NCBI GenBank assembly: GCA_965197275.1
Contig: CBDAMQ010000030.1
Location: 248,001 to 312,000, forward strand
Source of the DNA: DASCOT01 sp965197275
Lineage (GTDB): Bacteria > Acidobacteriota > UBA890 > WLXD01
Direction: 5' to 3'
Length of the DNA stretch: 64,000 bases
Every line of letters starts with the position of its first letter. The stretch's first letter is position 1. Made by a program: the position numbers and the translations under genes. This document shows positions 17,213 to 27,026 of the stretch, in pieces. Under the pieces are notes generated by a model. That model saw only the letters and a list, made by a program, of their open reading frames with translations, was not told where the DNA came from and did not search any database.

Positions 17213-19692
17213 CGTCCGCTGACCTCGACCGTCCCGGGAACCGGATCGCGCGCTGCCATTGCCCCGTACTCGTCGGGCGCGAACGAGTCGACCTGGATGA
17301 GGTCGTCGCGGGCCGCCTCGGCAGTGCGCAAGAGCTCGGCCTCCGCTGCCGTGATCAGGCCGGCAGCGACCGCGTCCTGGACGAGGGTGGCGGGATCGGC
17401 CCTCGGCAACTGCCGATCGCGCACCGCCGCCTTGATCTTGCGGGCCACACCCTCGGCCTCGAAGCTGAGCGCGAATGCCTGCTCCAGCCGTCCCAAGCTC
17501 TCGGCAGCGTCGTCGGGCAGATAGATGCCGGCAGTCAGCCGGTCTCGCTGCTCGCCGGGGGTCTGCAGAATGCGCGCGACCTCTCCGGCAAGACGATCGT
17601 CCGGGCGCCGCCCCATGCGGTTCCAGCGCGCGAACGCCGATACCGGACCGCGCAGCAGCGGCCCCAGGATCGGTGCATCGAGATTCTGCAGGATCCCCTC
17701 GAGCGCCTCCTGGATACGTGCGAACGCGTCCATCATCGACCAGCGCAGCAGCGGCAAGTCTTCCGGACGCCGCCCCTCGGCCTCGTAGCGGCGCAGCACG
17801 GCGGTCGTCAGATACATCCACGAGAAGACGTCGGCAAAGCGGCCGGTCAGCGCACCCTTGCGCTTGAGCTGACCTCCGAGCGTCGACATCGCCAGGTCGG
17901 CTAGCAGCGCGAAGGTCGCCGACGTCCAGGCCAGCTTGCGGTAGTAGCGCGCCGCCGGCCCGCTGACCGGCGAAGCGGCCAATCGCCCGCGCGTCAGCCC
18001 GAGCACAACGGTGCGGCAGAGGTTTTGAACCACCCCACCGACATGGCCGCAGAACGCGGCGTCGAACCCCGTGCGATCGTCGGCTGCCAGCGCCTCGATC
18101 TCGCGGTAGGCGAAGGGGTGCGATCGAATCGCTCCTTGACCGAACACGATCAGCGTCCGGGTGAGAATGTTGGCTCCCTCGACCGTGATGCTGACCGGTA
18201 CTCCAGCCCAGCCGTTGGCGATCAGGTTGCGCCGCCCCTGCATGATCGCCGCGCCGCCCAGGATGTCCATACCGTCTGTCACCGCCTGCCGTGACATTTC
18301 GGTCAGGTTGTATTTGGCGATCGCGGTGATCACCGCAGGCTGCCCGTGCGCGTCGAGCGCTCCGTTGGTGTAGCGGCGCGCCGCCTCCGCGACGTATGCA
18401 ATTCCGGCGATACGCGCCAGCGGCTCCTGGATGCCCTCGAACTTGCCGATCGACATGCCGAACTGGTGGCGCACGGCGGCGTACGCACCGGCGACTCGGG
18501 CGACGAACTTGACGCCGCCAGCGGCCGATCCTGGAAGCGAGATTCCGCGGCCGGCTGCCAGACACTCCATGAGCATCTGCCAGCCTCGGCCGGCGCCCTC
18601 GGCTCCGCCGATGATGGCGTCGATACCGACGATTACATCCGTGCCAGTGGTCGGTCCGTTGTCGAAAGGTGGGCCGAGCGGGTCGTGGCGCTGACCGACA
18701 TCGACGCCCGGAGTAGCGGTCGATACGAGCGCGCAGGTGATACCCGGCGTCGTTCCCTTGCCGAGCAGGTTCTCAGGGTCACTGAGCTTGAACGCGATGC
18801 CGAGCAGCGTCGACACCGGAGCCAGCGTGATGTAGCGCTTGTTCCAGGTCAGGCGGAGCCGGAGCTCGCCGTCGTCGTCGCGGAACACGGTGCCGTGCGA
18901 GGTCATCGAGCCGGCATCGGATCCAGCCGTGGGCTCAGTGAGCGCGAAGCACGGAATCTCCTCGGCGCGAGCCAGGCGTGGCAGGTAGTAGCTCTTCTGC
19001 TCCTCCGTGCCGTAGCGGATGAGCAACTCCGATGGCCCCAGCGAGTTCGTTACCCCGACGGGCACCTGCAGCTGCGTCGAGCGCGACGCCAGCTTGCCGA
19101 GCACCGCGCTGTTGGCAGAAGCGGAGAATCCGAGGCCGCCATACTCTTCGGGGATGATCATGCCAAAGAAACGGTGCTTGCCGTAAAGCTCCCAGACCTG
19201 CGCTGGAAGCGCCCGATCGCGGCACGCCTCGTAGTCGTCGGTAAGGCGGCAGAGCTCCTCGACCGGGCCATCGAGAAACGCCTGCTCCTCGGCAGTCAAC
19301 CCCGGGTAGGTCTCCGTCGCCAAACGTCGGAGGTCAAGCGTACCCGAGAACAGGTCGCGGTCTACCCATACGGTGCCCGCCTCGATGGCGATGCGCTCGG
19401 TGTCGGAGATCTTCGGCAACAGCCGCAGCCGGCGAATCGCCCCCATCACCGGGGCGATCACCAGCACCCGGCGCAGCGGCCCGAGGTTGAGCACCAGCGC
19501 CGGTGTCACGAACAGCGCCCAGGCCCAGTTCGGAGCACCGAGCCCCCAGAGCATGGCCATCCCGGCGAGCGTCCAGATCGGCAGACGAGCCCCACGAAAA
19601 CCCAACACCAGCGCCAGGATGCAGGTCGCGGCGATCGCCACCAGGGCCGGCAGAGTTGCCAAGGATCCGTAGGTGGCTAGAAACGAGTTCAT
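17209..19692 (-). CDS. fadE: Long-form acyl-CoA dehydrogenase (FadE type)
   Basis: The 827-residue protein is close to the length of E. coli FadE. Two N-terminal membrane segments (residues 10-30, 35-75) precede the flavoprotein acyl-CoA dehydrogenase core. The core has LTEPTAGSDAGSM for FAD/substrate binding, FGMSIGKFEGIQEPLARIAG, and DILGGAAIMQGRRN. A C-terminal DUF1974-type helical domain with DRLTAGIYLPDD ends the protein. It should catalyse the first step of fatty-acid beta-oxidation at the membrane. No beta-oxidation partner lies adjacent; flanking genes are a convergent hydrolase and a divergent CapA-like gene. Confidence 0.93.
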   Translation of the reverse strand: MNSFLATYGSLATLPALVAIAATCILALVLGFRGARLPIWTLAGMAMLWGLGAPNWAWALFVTPALVLNLGPLRRVLVIAPVMGAIRRLRLLPKISDTERIAIEAGTVWVDRDLFSGTLDLRRLATETYPGLTAEEQAFLDGPVEELCRLTDDYEACRDRALPAQVWELYGKHRFFGMIIPEEYGGLGFSASANSAVLGKLASRSTQLQVPVGVTNSLGPSELLIRYGTEEQKSYYLPRLARAEEIPCFALTEPTAGSDAGSMTSHGTVFRDDDGELRLRLTWNKRYITLAPVSTLLGIAFKLSDPENLLGKGTTPGITCALVSTATPGVDVGQRHDPLGPPFDNGPTTGTDVIVGIDAIIGGAEGAGRGWQMLMECLAAGRGISLPGSAAGGVKFVARVAGAYAAVRHQFGMSIGKFEGIQEPLARIAGIAYVAEAARRYTNGALDAHGQPAVITAIAKYNLTEMSRQAVTDGMDILGGAAIMQGRRNLIANGWAGVPVSITVEGANILTRTLIVFGQGAIRSHPFAYREIEALAADDRTGFDAAFCGHVGGVVQNLCRTVVLGLTRGRLAASPVSGPAARYYRKLAWTSATFALLADLAMSTLGGQLKRKGALTGRFADVFSWMYLTTAVLRRYEAEGRRPEDLPLLRWSMMDAFARIQEALEGILQNLDAPILGPLLRGPVSAFARWNRMGRRPDDRLAGEVARILQTPGEQRDRLTAGIYLPDDAAESLGRLEQAFALSFEAEGVARKIKAAVRDRQLPRADPATLVQDAVAAGLITAAEAELLRTAEAARDDLIQVDSFAPDEYGAMAARDPVPGTVEVSGR

Positions 19693-19941
19693 CTCCGGCC
19701 TCGACGGCAGGGGTAACGGTTGAGTTCATATCCTATGGTACGACGATCGAAAACGAGCCGTCTGGGCCCTGCGCGCAATGAGCGGATCCGCGAGCAGCGC
19801 CCGGCAACCATGTGCCCCTGGGTGGGGCTGTCCTTCGTGTCCCTTGCCGCCGCCTCCCGGTTGCATCGCCGGTCGCATTGAGTCTAGATGCGACCAACCC
19901 GACACCGGACCGAGAGGCTTTCCTGAATCGGAGAACTGTTG

Positions 19942-21486
19942 ATGGGCTTCCGCATCCGATGCACAAGGACGATCGCTCTCGCCGGGGCGTTCGCGGCGAG
20001 CCTGGGAACAACACCCCTCGCGGCTCAGGAAAATCAAACCGAACAGAGCCTGCTCGACCCCGTACGGCCTCTCAGCGCCGAGATCGTTACCAGCATCGAC
20101 GACGGCTTCACATTCGCAGCGATCGGTGACTGCATCATCTCCCGACCGCATTCGCAGATGCTCGAAACCGAGCCCGCCTTCGCGGCGGTGATGCAGATCA
20201 TCCGCGAGGCCGACGTCAGCTTCGGCAATCTCGAGACCAGCCTCATCGACCTACGTAGGTTCGAGGGCTACCCGGAGGCCGAGGACGGCGGCTGCTGGTG
20301 CATTGCCACACCGGATACCGCCCAGGATCTCAGAGACCTCGGCTTCGATATGTTCTCGCGTGCCAACAACCACGCACTCGACTGGGGTCGCGCCGGCATG
20401 CGCGAAACCAGCGACTGGCTCGACCGTGCCGGGCTGGTGCACGCCGGATCCGGAGAACACCGTGCGGAAGCACGCGCGCCGCGATTCCTCGAGACGCCGA
20501 AGGGGCGCGTGAGCCTAGTATCGGTGGCCTCTACGTTCGCAGAGTTTTCCGAGGCCGCGCCGCCACGCGGCGCCGCGCCCGGCCGGCCCGGGCTCAATGC
20601 ACTGAAGACGACCCGGCACACGATCGTCACCGAGCCGATGATGCGGTCGCTGCTGCACTTGCGTGATGCTACCAACGAGCAACGACGCGTCAATAACGCC
20701 GACACGGCGCGCCCCGACGGCGGTCCCGACCCGGACGCCAGCGAGGGGCCGAACGGGGTGCAAACAGAGGCAGGAGAGCCGCCGCTTCCGACCGAGCTAA
20801 GGCTGTTCGACACCAGCTTCCGTCTCGGCGACCAGCCCGGCTACCAGTACGAGATGGACGAGGTCGACCTGCGCGACAACCTCCACAGCATTCGCGAGGG
20901 GAAGCAGCTATCGGACTTCCTGGTGGTCTCGATTCACGTGCACGAGACCGGCCTCGGCCACGACGAGCTGGCCGACTTCTTGCCGAGCTTTGCGCGCGCC
21001 GCCATCGAGGCCGGTGCCGACGCCTTCGTCGGCCATGGTACCCACCGGCTGCGCCCGATCGAGATCTACAACGGGCGCCCGATCTTCTACGGCCTGGGGG
21101 ATTTTTTCTGGAGCGACATGCAGGGCCCATTCGGTAACGACTACTACGAGGAGTATGCCGACGATCTCGATAACACTTTCGGAGAGAGGCACGACGTCAC
21201 CGATGCCGAGCTCTTTCTGATGCTGGCAGGGCCCAAGTTCGGCTTCGACGATGAGCTCGTGTACCAGACCGTCGTGCCGGTAAGCCGCTACGAACAAGGA
21301 GATCTCGCCGAGCTGCTCTTGTACCCGGTGGACCTCGGCCACGGCCGCCGTCTGACCGAAAGCGGCATACCGAGGCTGGCCGAACCCGCCCTGGCACAGG
21401 AGATCCTGCAACGCCTGGCCAAGATGTCGGCGCCGTTCGGCACCGTGATACAGATCGAAGACGGTGTCGGCGTTATCCGACCATAG
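19942..21486 (+). CDS. CapA-family (PGA_cap) metallophosphoesterase-like exported protein
   Basis: The protein is 514 residues with a signal peptide (IALAGAFAASLGTTPLAAQ). The CapA fold is shown by FAAIGDCIISRP, VSFGNLETSLID, FSRANNHALDWGRAGM, a late IHVHETGLGHDE and GHGTHRLRPIEIYNGRPIFYG. These are the metal-site motifs of calcineurin-like capsule-synthesis proteins. In Bacillus, CapA participates in poly-gamma-glutamate export, but here no capBC genes are nearby and the role is open. An insert rich in Pro, Asp and Glu (about 245-275) interrupts the domain. ATG 19942 is used; a TTG directly before it is an alternative. Confidence 0.88.
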   Translation: MGFRIRCTRTIALAGAFAASLGTTPLAAQENQTEQSLLDPVRPLSAEIVTSIDDGFTFAAIGDCIISRPHSQMLETEPAFAAVMQIIREADVSFGNLETSLIDLRRFEGYPEAEDGGCWCIATPDTAQDLRDLGFDMFSRANNHALDWGRAGMRETSDWLDRAGLVHAGSGEHRAEARAPRFLETPKGRVSLVSVASTFAEFSEAAPPRGAAPGRPGLNALKTTRHTIVTEPMMRSLLHLRDATNEQRRVNNADTARPDGGPDPDASEGPNGVQTEAGEPPLPTELRLFDTSFRLGDQPGYQYEMDEVDLRDNLHSIREGKQLSDFLVVSIHVHETGLGHDELADFLPSFARAAIEAGADAFVGHGTHRLRPIEIYNGRPIFYGLGDFFWSDMQGPFGNDYYEEYADDLDNTFGERHDVTDAELFLMLAGPKFGFDDELVYQTVVPVSRYEQGDLAELLLYPVDLGHGRRLTESGIPRLAEPALAQEILQRLAKMSAPFGTVIQIEDGVGVIRP

Positions 21487-21629
21487 AGGTGTCCAGCACA
21501 CCACCGCACGGCATGACAGGCAGACGACAGCATCGACGCTTCCGCTTGCTTCCGAACGGACGCTGCCAGAGAATCGCGCCGGTTCCGCGTTCCGATTCGG
21601 TGGTACCGCCCGCTCCCGAGGAGAGCTCG

Positions 21630-22397
21630 ATGATGAACGGCCGTCGGTCGGCGCTGACCTCCACCACCGCGCTGCTAGCGACCGCAGCGCTGTCAGCCTG
21701 CTGGTCGGATCCTCTACCCGGCGCCGAGCGCGTCGTCCTCGAGCGTGAGCTCGCCAGCCTATCGATCTACAGCGAGCTCGACTTCGGAAGTGTGCTCGGC
21801 GAAGGCGACATGCTCATCGTGTTGCACGAGCGCACCCTGGCGGAGCTGGTGACCGCGACGCTACCGATCGAGCAGACCATCGACAATCGCTTTCGTGTTC
21901 AGCTGCGCTCTGCCGAGGTCGATTTTCGTACCGGGCTGGCGTTGGCGCAGTTCAGCGGTCGCGTTTCGCTGGTGGACCGCCCCACCGTGTTCGTCGACGC
22001 CACCGTCTTCGGTCTACTGCAGATCGCCGGGCTCGACCAGGCACTCGGCGTCTTGCTTGCGCGCGTCGAGATCCTCGCGGTCGAAGCGCAGGAGGTCAGC
22101 GTCGGCGGTTGGTCCGCCCCTGCCGCGCGGTTAGCGTCGGAGCTGGCGACCCGCAAAGGAAACGAGTTCAACCGGCTGTTCGGCGATCTTCCGGTGCCGA
22201 TCCTTCTCGAGCGCAACGTCCACCTGCCGGCAGTGGAGGACGACGACGTCACTATTCCCGCCGTCAGCATCCCGCTCGCTGCCCGGGTCGGACGGGTGCT
22301 GACCGCGGACGAGCGCCTGTGGATCGTCATTGATATCGAGGTCGAAGCGGGGACCCCATTGACGGACGCGGCAGCAACGGATCCCGGATCGCCATGA
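21630..22397 (+). CDS. Predicted lipoprotein of unknown function (first of coupled pair)
   Basis: The 255-residue protein has a lipobox LSAC near residue 21. The mature part is beta-rich with repeated long strands (LIVLHERTLAELVTATLP, RVQLRSAEVDFRTGLALAQF, GRVSLVDRPTVFVDATVFG), reminiscent of DUF1439/BPI-like lipid-binding sheets, although no family was recognised. GAGGAGAG precedes tandem ATGs at 21630 and 21633. Its stop overlaps the start of the next lipoprotein gene (ATGA at 22394), so the two products are made together and may form a pair at the outer membrane. Confidence 0.7.
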   Translation: MMNGRRSALTSTTALLATAALSACWSDPLPGAERVVLERELASLSIYSELDFGSVLGEGDMLIVLHERTLAELVTATLPIEQTIDNRFRVQLRSAEVDFRTGLALAQFSGRVSLVDRPTVFVDATVFGLLQIAGLDQALGVLLARVEILAVEAQEVSVGGWSAPAARLASELATRKGNEFNRLFGDLPVPILLERNVHLPAVEDDDVTIPAVSIPLAARVGRVLTADERLWIVIDIEVEAGTPLTDAAATDPGSP

Positions 22398-23407
22398 TCT
22401 GCGGACTGCGACGATCCCGCCTTCAACTCGCGGCCGGGCTCGGGGTGGTCGGCCTCGCCGCCGGCTGCGGTACCGACGATCCCACCGGCGACGATGCGCT
22501 GGCCACGTTGCGTCAGCAGGTCGCCACCCTTCGAGCCACGGTGGATACGCGGTTGGATCCGGAGATCATGCTGGCCGGCGAGGCGCTCGAGAGCGCTGAA
22601 ATCGTGGTGCGCCTGCGCGTCGGCATGTTGCAGGAGCTGCTCACCGCCGCATCGTCGCAGTATCTGGACGACGTACGGCTGCATCTGAGTCCGGGAACGG
22701 TGGCGCAAGAGGACAAGGAGGTATCGACGCGCATCGGTCCGATCCGTGTGCACGCCGGGCGCTGGGGGCTTGATGTCAGTATCAACGATATCCAAGCCAC
22801 GCTGCGCGCCCACGAGCCCACGATCCGCATCGCTGACGAGGAGCGCTTCGCGCTCCACCTCCCGGCGCATGTGGAGGGCGGTCGCGGCACCGCGCGCATC
22901 AAGTTCGAGTGGGACGCCGCCTTCGTAACCAGTGTGATCTGTCGCGACTTCCAGGTTGATGAGACGTTCTCGGCCACCGTGTCCACACGTGACTACGAGC
23001 TCGACGGCCATTTTCAGATCACACCGGTCGACGGTGGCCTGGTGCTCGACCCCGACTTCCCCCAGCGCCTCGACGTACAACCGGAGCCCACCGAGGAGTC
23101 CTGGGCCCACATTCGCGAGCTGCTGCAGTCGCAGGACAAGATCTTTCGCTGTGGCATTGCCCTGAACGCCGAGAGCATGGAGGCTCGGCTACGGGAGATC
23201 CTGCGCAAGGGGTTTCGCTTCCGCCTCCCGGACAGCGTGCTTCGACCGATCGCGATGCCGTCGAGCGTCAGCGAGACGATCGCCCTCGCCGGCCACACGC
23301 TCAACGTCGCGGCCTCGCCGTCGGGCGTGAAGCTCACCCCGGAGTGGCTCTGGTACGGCATTGCCGTCGAGCTGACTCACGAGGACGAGGCGCAACACGC
23401 CGAATAG
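22394..23407 (+). CDS. Predicted lipoprotein of unknown function (second of coupled pair)
   Basis: This 337-residue protein has a lipobox LAAGC at about residue 25, followed by a short helix (LATLRQQVATLRATVDTRL). A long beta-strand-rich region comes next (IVVRLRVGMLQELLTAASS, TRIGPIRVHAGRWGLDVSIND, ATVSTRDYELDGHFQITP). Strand pattern and length are compatible with the same fold as the preceding lipoprotein, duplicated or extended, but the two share no obvious long identity. ATGA coupling with the upstream gene supports a shared complex. No known domain is claimed. Confidence 0.7.
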   Translation: MICGLRRSRLQLAAGLGVVGLAAGCGTDDPTGDDALATLRQQVATLRATVDTRLDPEIMLAGEALESAEIVVRLRVGMLQELLTAASSQYLDDVRLHLSPGTVAQEDKEVSTRIGPIRVHAGRWGLDVSINDIQATLRAHEPTIRIADEERFALHLPAHVEGGRGTARIKFEWDAAFVTSVICRDFQVDETFSATVSTRDYELDGHFQITPVDGGLVLDPDFPQRLDVQPEPTEESWAHIRELLQSQDKIFRCGIALNAESMEARLREILRKGFRFRLPDSVLRPIAMPSSVSETIALAGHTLNVAASPSGVKLTPEWLWYGIAVELTHEDEAQHAE

Positions 23408-23438
23408 CCGCGGCCCGGCAAGACGAGCCTCGCGAACC

Positions 23439-25214
23439 CTACCCAGCGTGCGTCGTTCTACCGCCGGCGACCGTTCGAGCCACCTCGATCTCCTTGATCG
23501 CGTCCGCATCGACCTCATGGGGATCGGCGGCGAGGATCACGAAATCTGCCAGCTTGCCGGCGGTGATCGAGCCCTTGAGGCTCTCTTCGAACGAGGCATG
23601 GGCGCCATTCATGGTGCAGATGCGCAGCGCCTCGTCGACGCTGACCCGCTGGTTCGGGCCCCACACACGACCGTCGAAGTCCTTGCGGGTGACCAGCGAC
23701 TGAATCGCCATCAGCGGCTCGTAGGGACCCGGTACGTAGTCCGACGCCCCGGCAACCGGAATGTCGTAGTCGAGGAAGGACCTGTGCGCGAACATCCAGC
23801 GCATCTTCTCCTCGCCGTACTCGACCCACTTGTTCCCGTGGTAGTGCACGTAGGTGTAAAAGGGGGTCGGGATCGATCCGGTGGCCTTGATGCGACCCAG
23901 AAGCTCGGGATTCACCAGCGAGCAATGCTCCAACCGATGTCGCGGGTCTGGACGCGGGAACTCGCGCTGCACGCGCTCGTAGGCGTCGAGCACCATGTCG
24001 ATGGCGATATCGCCATTGGCGTGGATACCCACCTGAAAATCATGGCGGTGGCAGTCCTCCACCACCTCGTGGATATCCTCCTGGGTCATCGTCAGGATGC
24101 CGAAGTCGTCAGGACGTCCAATGTACGGCGTGCTCATGGCCATGGTGCGTTCCGAGGCGGAGCCATCGGCGCCGAACTTGACCGCTCCGAGGCGGAACCA
24201 CTCGTCGCCGAAACCGGTGTAGAGTCCGGCGGCCTTGACCGACTCGTAGATTGCGCCCCGCATGAGCATGTACACGCGACACCGCAGCTCACCGGCGCGG
24301 TAGGCGTCGCGGTAGGCGGTCGCAGTGGTAGAGCCGGATCCCGCGTCGTGCACCGACGTCAGCCCCGATCTCGCCATCAGCCGGGTGATCAGCTCGACGC
24401 CCGCCTGCCGATCTTCACGGGTCGCGTCGCTGGTGATCAGCTCACTGAACACGGCGTTGGCACGCTCGGCCACGCGACCGGTAAGCTCGCCGTCCTCCCT
24501 GAAGAACCGTCCGTGCTCCGGGTCGGGCGTCGAGGCGGTAATCCCGGCGAGCTCGAACGCCTTGGAGTTGTACCAGGACGTGTGTCCGCCGCGATGGGTA
24601 ATGCGTACCGGATGATCCTGCACCGCCTCGTCAATATCCCGGCGGTGGAGCTGCCGCCCATCCGACACCTTGGTGTCGTCGTACTTGAAGCCGACCACCC
24701 ACTCCCCGGCCGGCGTTTGCTCGGAGCGCTGGCGCAGCGCGTCCTGAATTGCGCGGATGCTTCGCAGATCCGTATTGACGCTCTTGAGCTCTCGCAGCCC
24801 ACCGCTGCCGGGATGCGAGTGCGCGTCGATGAACCCGGGAACCACGGTCATCCCGCCGGCGTCGATGACCTCGACGCCGGGCCCATTCAGATTGTCGATG
24901 TCGTCGTTGCTACCGATGGCGACGAAGCGATCGCCCGATACTGCGAAGGCCTCGGCGCGCGGCATCGCATCGTCGACGGTGTAGACGCGAGCGTTGCGGA
25001 CGATCAAGTCGACGGGCATCGTCGCGGCGTGTGTCTGGAGACCACCGTCAGGTACCCGGCGCGGTGCGGTGCTAGCTGCGGCCTCGGCCGGGCTTGCGAC
25101 GCGGGCACCGAGGCCCGCCGTCACGGCGCCGAGCGCGGCCGCCCAGCCCGCCCCGAGACCGAGAAACTCTCCCCTGGTAACGCGTCTCGCCCCGACGTCC
25201 TGGTTATGTGCCAT
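23439..25214 (-). CDS. Amidohydrolase, YtcJ-like (exported)
   Basis: The 591-residue metal-dependent hydrolase has an N-terminal export signal (RRVTRGEFLGLGAGWAAALGA) resembling a Tat-type sequence, with RR a few residues ahead of the hydrophobic stretch. The TIM-barrel amidohydrolase follows: VPGFIDAHSHPGSGGL supplies the first two His ligands, HANGDIAIDMVLDAYE the later His site, RHRLEHCSLV another, and GASDYVPGPYEPLMAIQ the terminal Asp. A beta-sandwich made from both termini ends with GKLADFVILAADP. YtcJ-type enzymes hydrolyse N-substituted amides; the substrate is unknown. The upstream sulfatase-like gene overlaps its first 94 bp in another frame. Confidence 0.9.
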   Translation of the reverse strand: MAHNQDVGARRVTRGEFLGLGAGWAAALGAVTAGLGARVASPAEAAASTAPRRVPDGGLQTHAATMPVDLIVRNARVYTVDDAMPRAEAFAVSGDRFVAIGSNDDIDNLNGPGVEVIDAGGMTVVPGFIDAHSHPGSGGLRELKSVNTDLRSIRAIQDALRQRSEQTPAGEWVVGFKYDDTKVSDGRQLHRRDIDEAVQDHPVRITHRGGHTSWYNSKAFELAGITASTPDPEHGRFFREDGELTGRVAERANAVFSELITSDATREDRQAGVELITRLMARSGLTSVHDAGSGSTTATAYRDAYRAGELRCRVYMLMRGAIYESVKAAGLYTGFGDEWFRLGAVKFGADGSASERTMAMSTPYIGRPDDFGILTMTQEDIHEVVEDCHRHDFQVGIHANGDIAIDMVLDAYERVQREFPRPDPRHRLEHCSLVNPELLGRIKATGSIPTPFYTYVHYHGNKWVEYGEEKMRWMFAHRSFLDYDIPVAGASDYVPGPYEPLMAIQSLVTRKDFDGRVWGPNQRVSVDEALRICTMNGAHASFEESLKGSITAGKLADFVILAADPHEVDADAIKEIEVARTVAGGRTTHAG

Positions 25215-26995
25215 CCTCGCCTCTGTCGTTTTCCGGCATCATCAACCGATCGGCCGATGAACAATTGAGTCTGCTTGACGCTCGACGGGAGACGTCTAGC
25301 AAGACCGTGCTCAGCTAGTGTATCGACGGCTGACCGTTTGGCGGGACGGCAAGCGGACTGCTCCCGTATTCTGGCATCCATGGCTGGAGTCAACTTGTCT
25401 AGCCCGTAGAACACCTGCCGTCGCCGCTCCACCCAATCCTCGCCTTCAGGGATGTTACCGCTGCCAACGATTGCGTTGAATAATGCGTCGATCGGCAGTG
25501 CCCGCTGGTCGTAACTTGGATGCCCGCCAGGAGGCCGCACCAGGAACAGCGTTGCAAACCAGTCAACATAGTCTCTTGGCGACAGTTCCGCGACGGGCGC
25601 CCCAGCGCGAAGTGCGCGACGGTTCAGCGCCAAGCGAGAACCGTGATCACCGTGAACGATAATCAACGTCTTGTCGAACACGTCATTGTCGCGCATCCGG
25701 TCGAAGAGCGCGACCAGCCGGCTCCCAACGCATTCAACCTGCCCCAAGTAGCCGGCGAACTGCTGGTCCCTTGTAGCAGCCGCGGACGTGTCGTCTTCGT
25801 AGAGAGGCAGAATCCCGCACTGCCTTCCGAGTCCTACCGGCGTATGGGGAATCAGCAGGTGCGAGAACAGGAGCGTTCCAGGTTGGTGGATTGCCGCCTG
25901 GACCGCCAGACGGTCAAAAGCCGCTAGTCCGGCTAAGGGCGTCAGCCGAGGTGGGCGTGCGGGGAGAGGCGGGAGTCTCACGCCTGTCCCCCTGACTTGC
26001 TCCCATGAATACCGGAAGGCGGCCTCGATATAGGAAGTGCGCAAGACGTGCCCGACAATGATCCGTGCTTTCGTCAACCATCGCATATCGAGCGGTGCGA
26101 TCACGCTCACGGGGTCGCTTAGGTACGTTCCGCATTGCGTCCCCTCGGGAGAACTGCCGCAGAAATCCAAGAAGTCACTCTGCTGGACGCGTATCGAGTA
26201 CCCGCGCCGCGCCATCTCGTCGAAGTACTCGTTGCGGAGAAGCTCCCATTGCCGCCCGCGCTGAATCACAAGGTCCTCGAAATCGGCTCGCGTACGGCGA
26301 CGAACTCGAGCTTCGCGGCTCGAGTAATTGAACGTATCGGCGAACGAGAGCGCCGTCTGCGCGTAGCGACTATGAGTCCGGCCGAACGTGTTGAACCCAC
26401 GTTGAACGAGCTCTTGGACGAGTTGTTGCCGCAGCCGCTGTTCAGGATCGAACGCCTCGGGGATCGCCTCATGACTGAGGTGACCATCAAGAACGATGTG
26501 CAGAACGGGCGGCAGGGAGTTTGCTGACGGTGTGCGGCGAGCATCGTTGATGTCGAGGTTCATCGTTAACTGAGGGGCTTGTAACAACGCCACTGCGATG
26601 GTCGCCCCCATCACCGTGGACAACAAACCGCTGAGCTGGCTCCAAATGCCGAAAGAAAAAACGGTCGTGGCAAGTAAAGCGCCGGCAACGTACACGGGTT
26701 CACCGAACATCCAGGTCGTTCGGAAATCGATGTAAGCCGTCAGAACGGCGCCCGCGAGGATTGCGCCAGCAAACCGGCCCGTGCGGTCGGCCACAAGACC
26801 GACTAGACCTCCGACCGACCCTGCCCCAATCAACACGCCAACCACTTCAGCCGTCGCGAAGGGGTAGCCCTGGAAGCGTAGGAAGCTGACGAGGACCGAG
26901 ATCGGGACTAGCGCGAACGCGAGCGGTAGCGCTCGCAGGTCACGCTCCGCAGGCGTATCCTCTATGTTGCGTGGCTTTCCCTTGGCCTGGCCCAT
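25121..26995 (-). CDS. Membrane-anchored sulfatase/alkaline-phosphatase-superfamily protein
   Basis: The 624-residue protein has five or so N-terminal transmembrane segments (residues 25-165) and an extracytoplasmic domain. That domain begins with PVLHIVLDGHLSHEA and contains SHLLIPHTPVGL and TLIIVHGDHGSRL, motifs of LtaS-like or sulfatase-like hydrolases. The usual nucleophile Cys/Ser/Thr region is not obvious. ATG 26995 lies only 5 bp from the IS3-family element beginning at 27001, so its native promoter and possibly its true N-terminus were removed. The last ~30 codons overlap the start of the amidohydrolase gene in another frame, so the natural C-terminus may also be altered. Confidence 0.7.
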   Translation of the reverse strand: MGQAKGKPRNIEDTPAERDLRALPLAFALVPISVLVSFLRFQGYPFATAEVVGVLIGAGSVGGLVGLVADRTGRFAGAILAGAVLTAYIDFRTTWMFGEPVYVAGALLATTVFSFGIWSQLSGLLSTVMGATIAVALLQAPQLTMNLDINDARRTPSANSLPPVLHIVLDGHLSHEAIPEAFDPEQRLRQQLVQELVQRGFNTFGRTHSRYAQTALSFADTFNYSSREARVRRRTRADFEDLVIQRGRQWELLRNEYFDEMARRGYSIRVQQSDFLDFCGSSPEGTQCGTYLSDPVSVIAPLDMRWLTKARIIVGHVLRTSYIEAAFRYSWEQVRGTGVRLPPLPARPPRLTPLAGLAAFDRLAVQAAIHQPGTLLFSHLLIPHTPVGLGRQCGILPLYEDDTSAAATRDQQFAGYLGQVECVGSRLVALFDRMRDNDVFDKTLIIVHGDHGSRLALNRRALRAGAPVAELSPRDYVDWFATLFLVRPPGGHPSYDQRALPIDALFNAIVGSGNIPEGEDWVERRRQVFYGLDKLTPAMDARIREQSACRPAKRSAVDTLAEHGLARRLPSSVKQTQLFIGRSVDDAGKRQRRGWHITRTSGRDALPGESFSVSGRAGRPRSAP

Positions 26996-27026
26996 ATGAT
27001 TGACTTTGCCCCGCTTTCCCGGACAC

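Noticed and set aside
18346..19680. A 444-codon plus-strand ORF
   Set aside because: It is the shadow of the FadE-type dehydrogenase, with no domain or start signal.
23448..25268. A 606-codon plus-strand ORF
   Set aside because: It is antisense to the amidohydrolase, whose metal motifs are all in the minus-strand frame.
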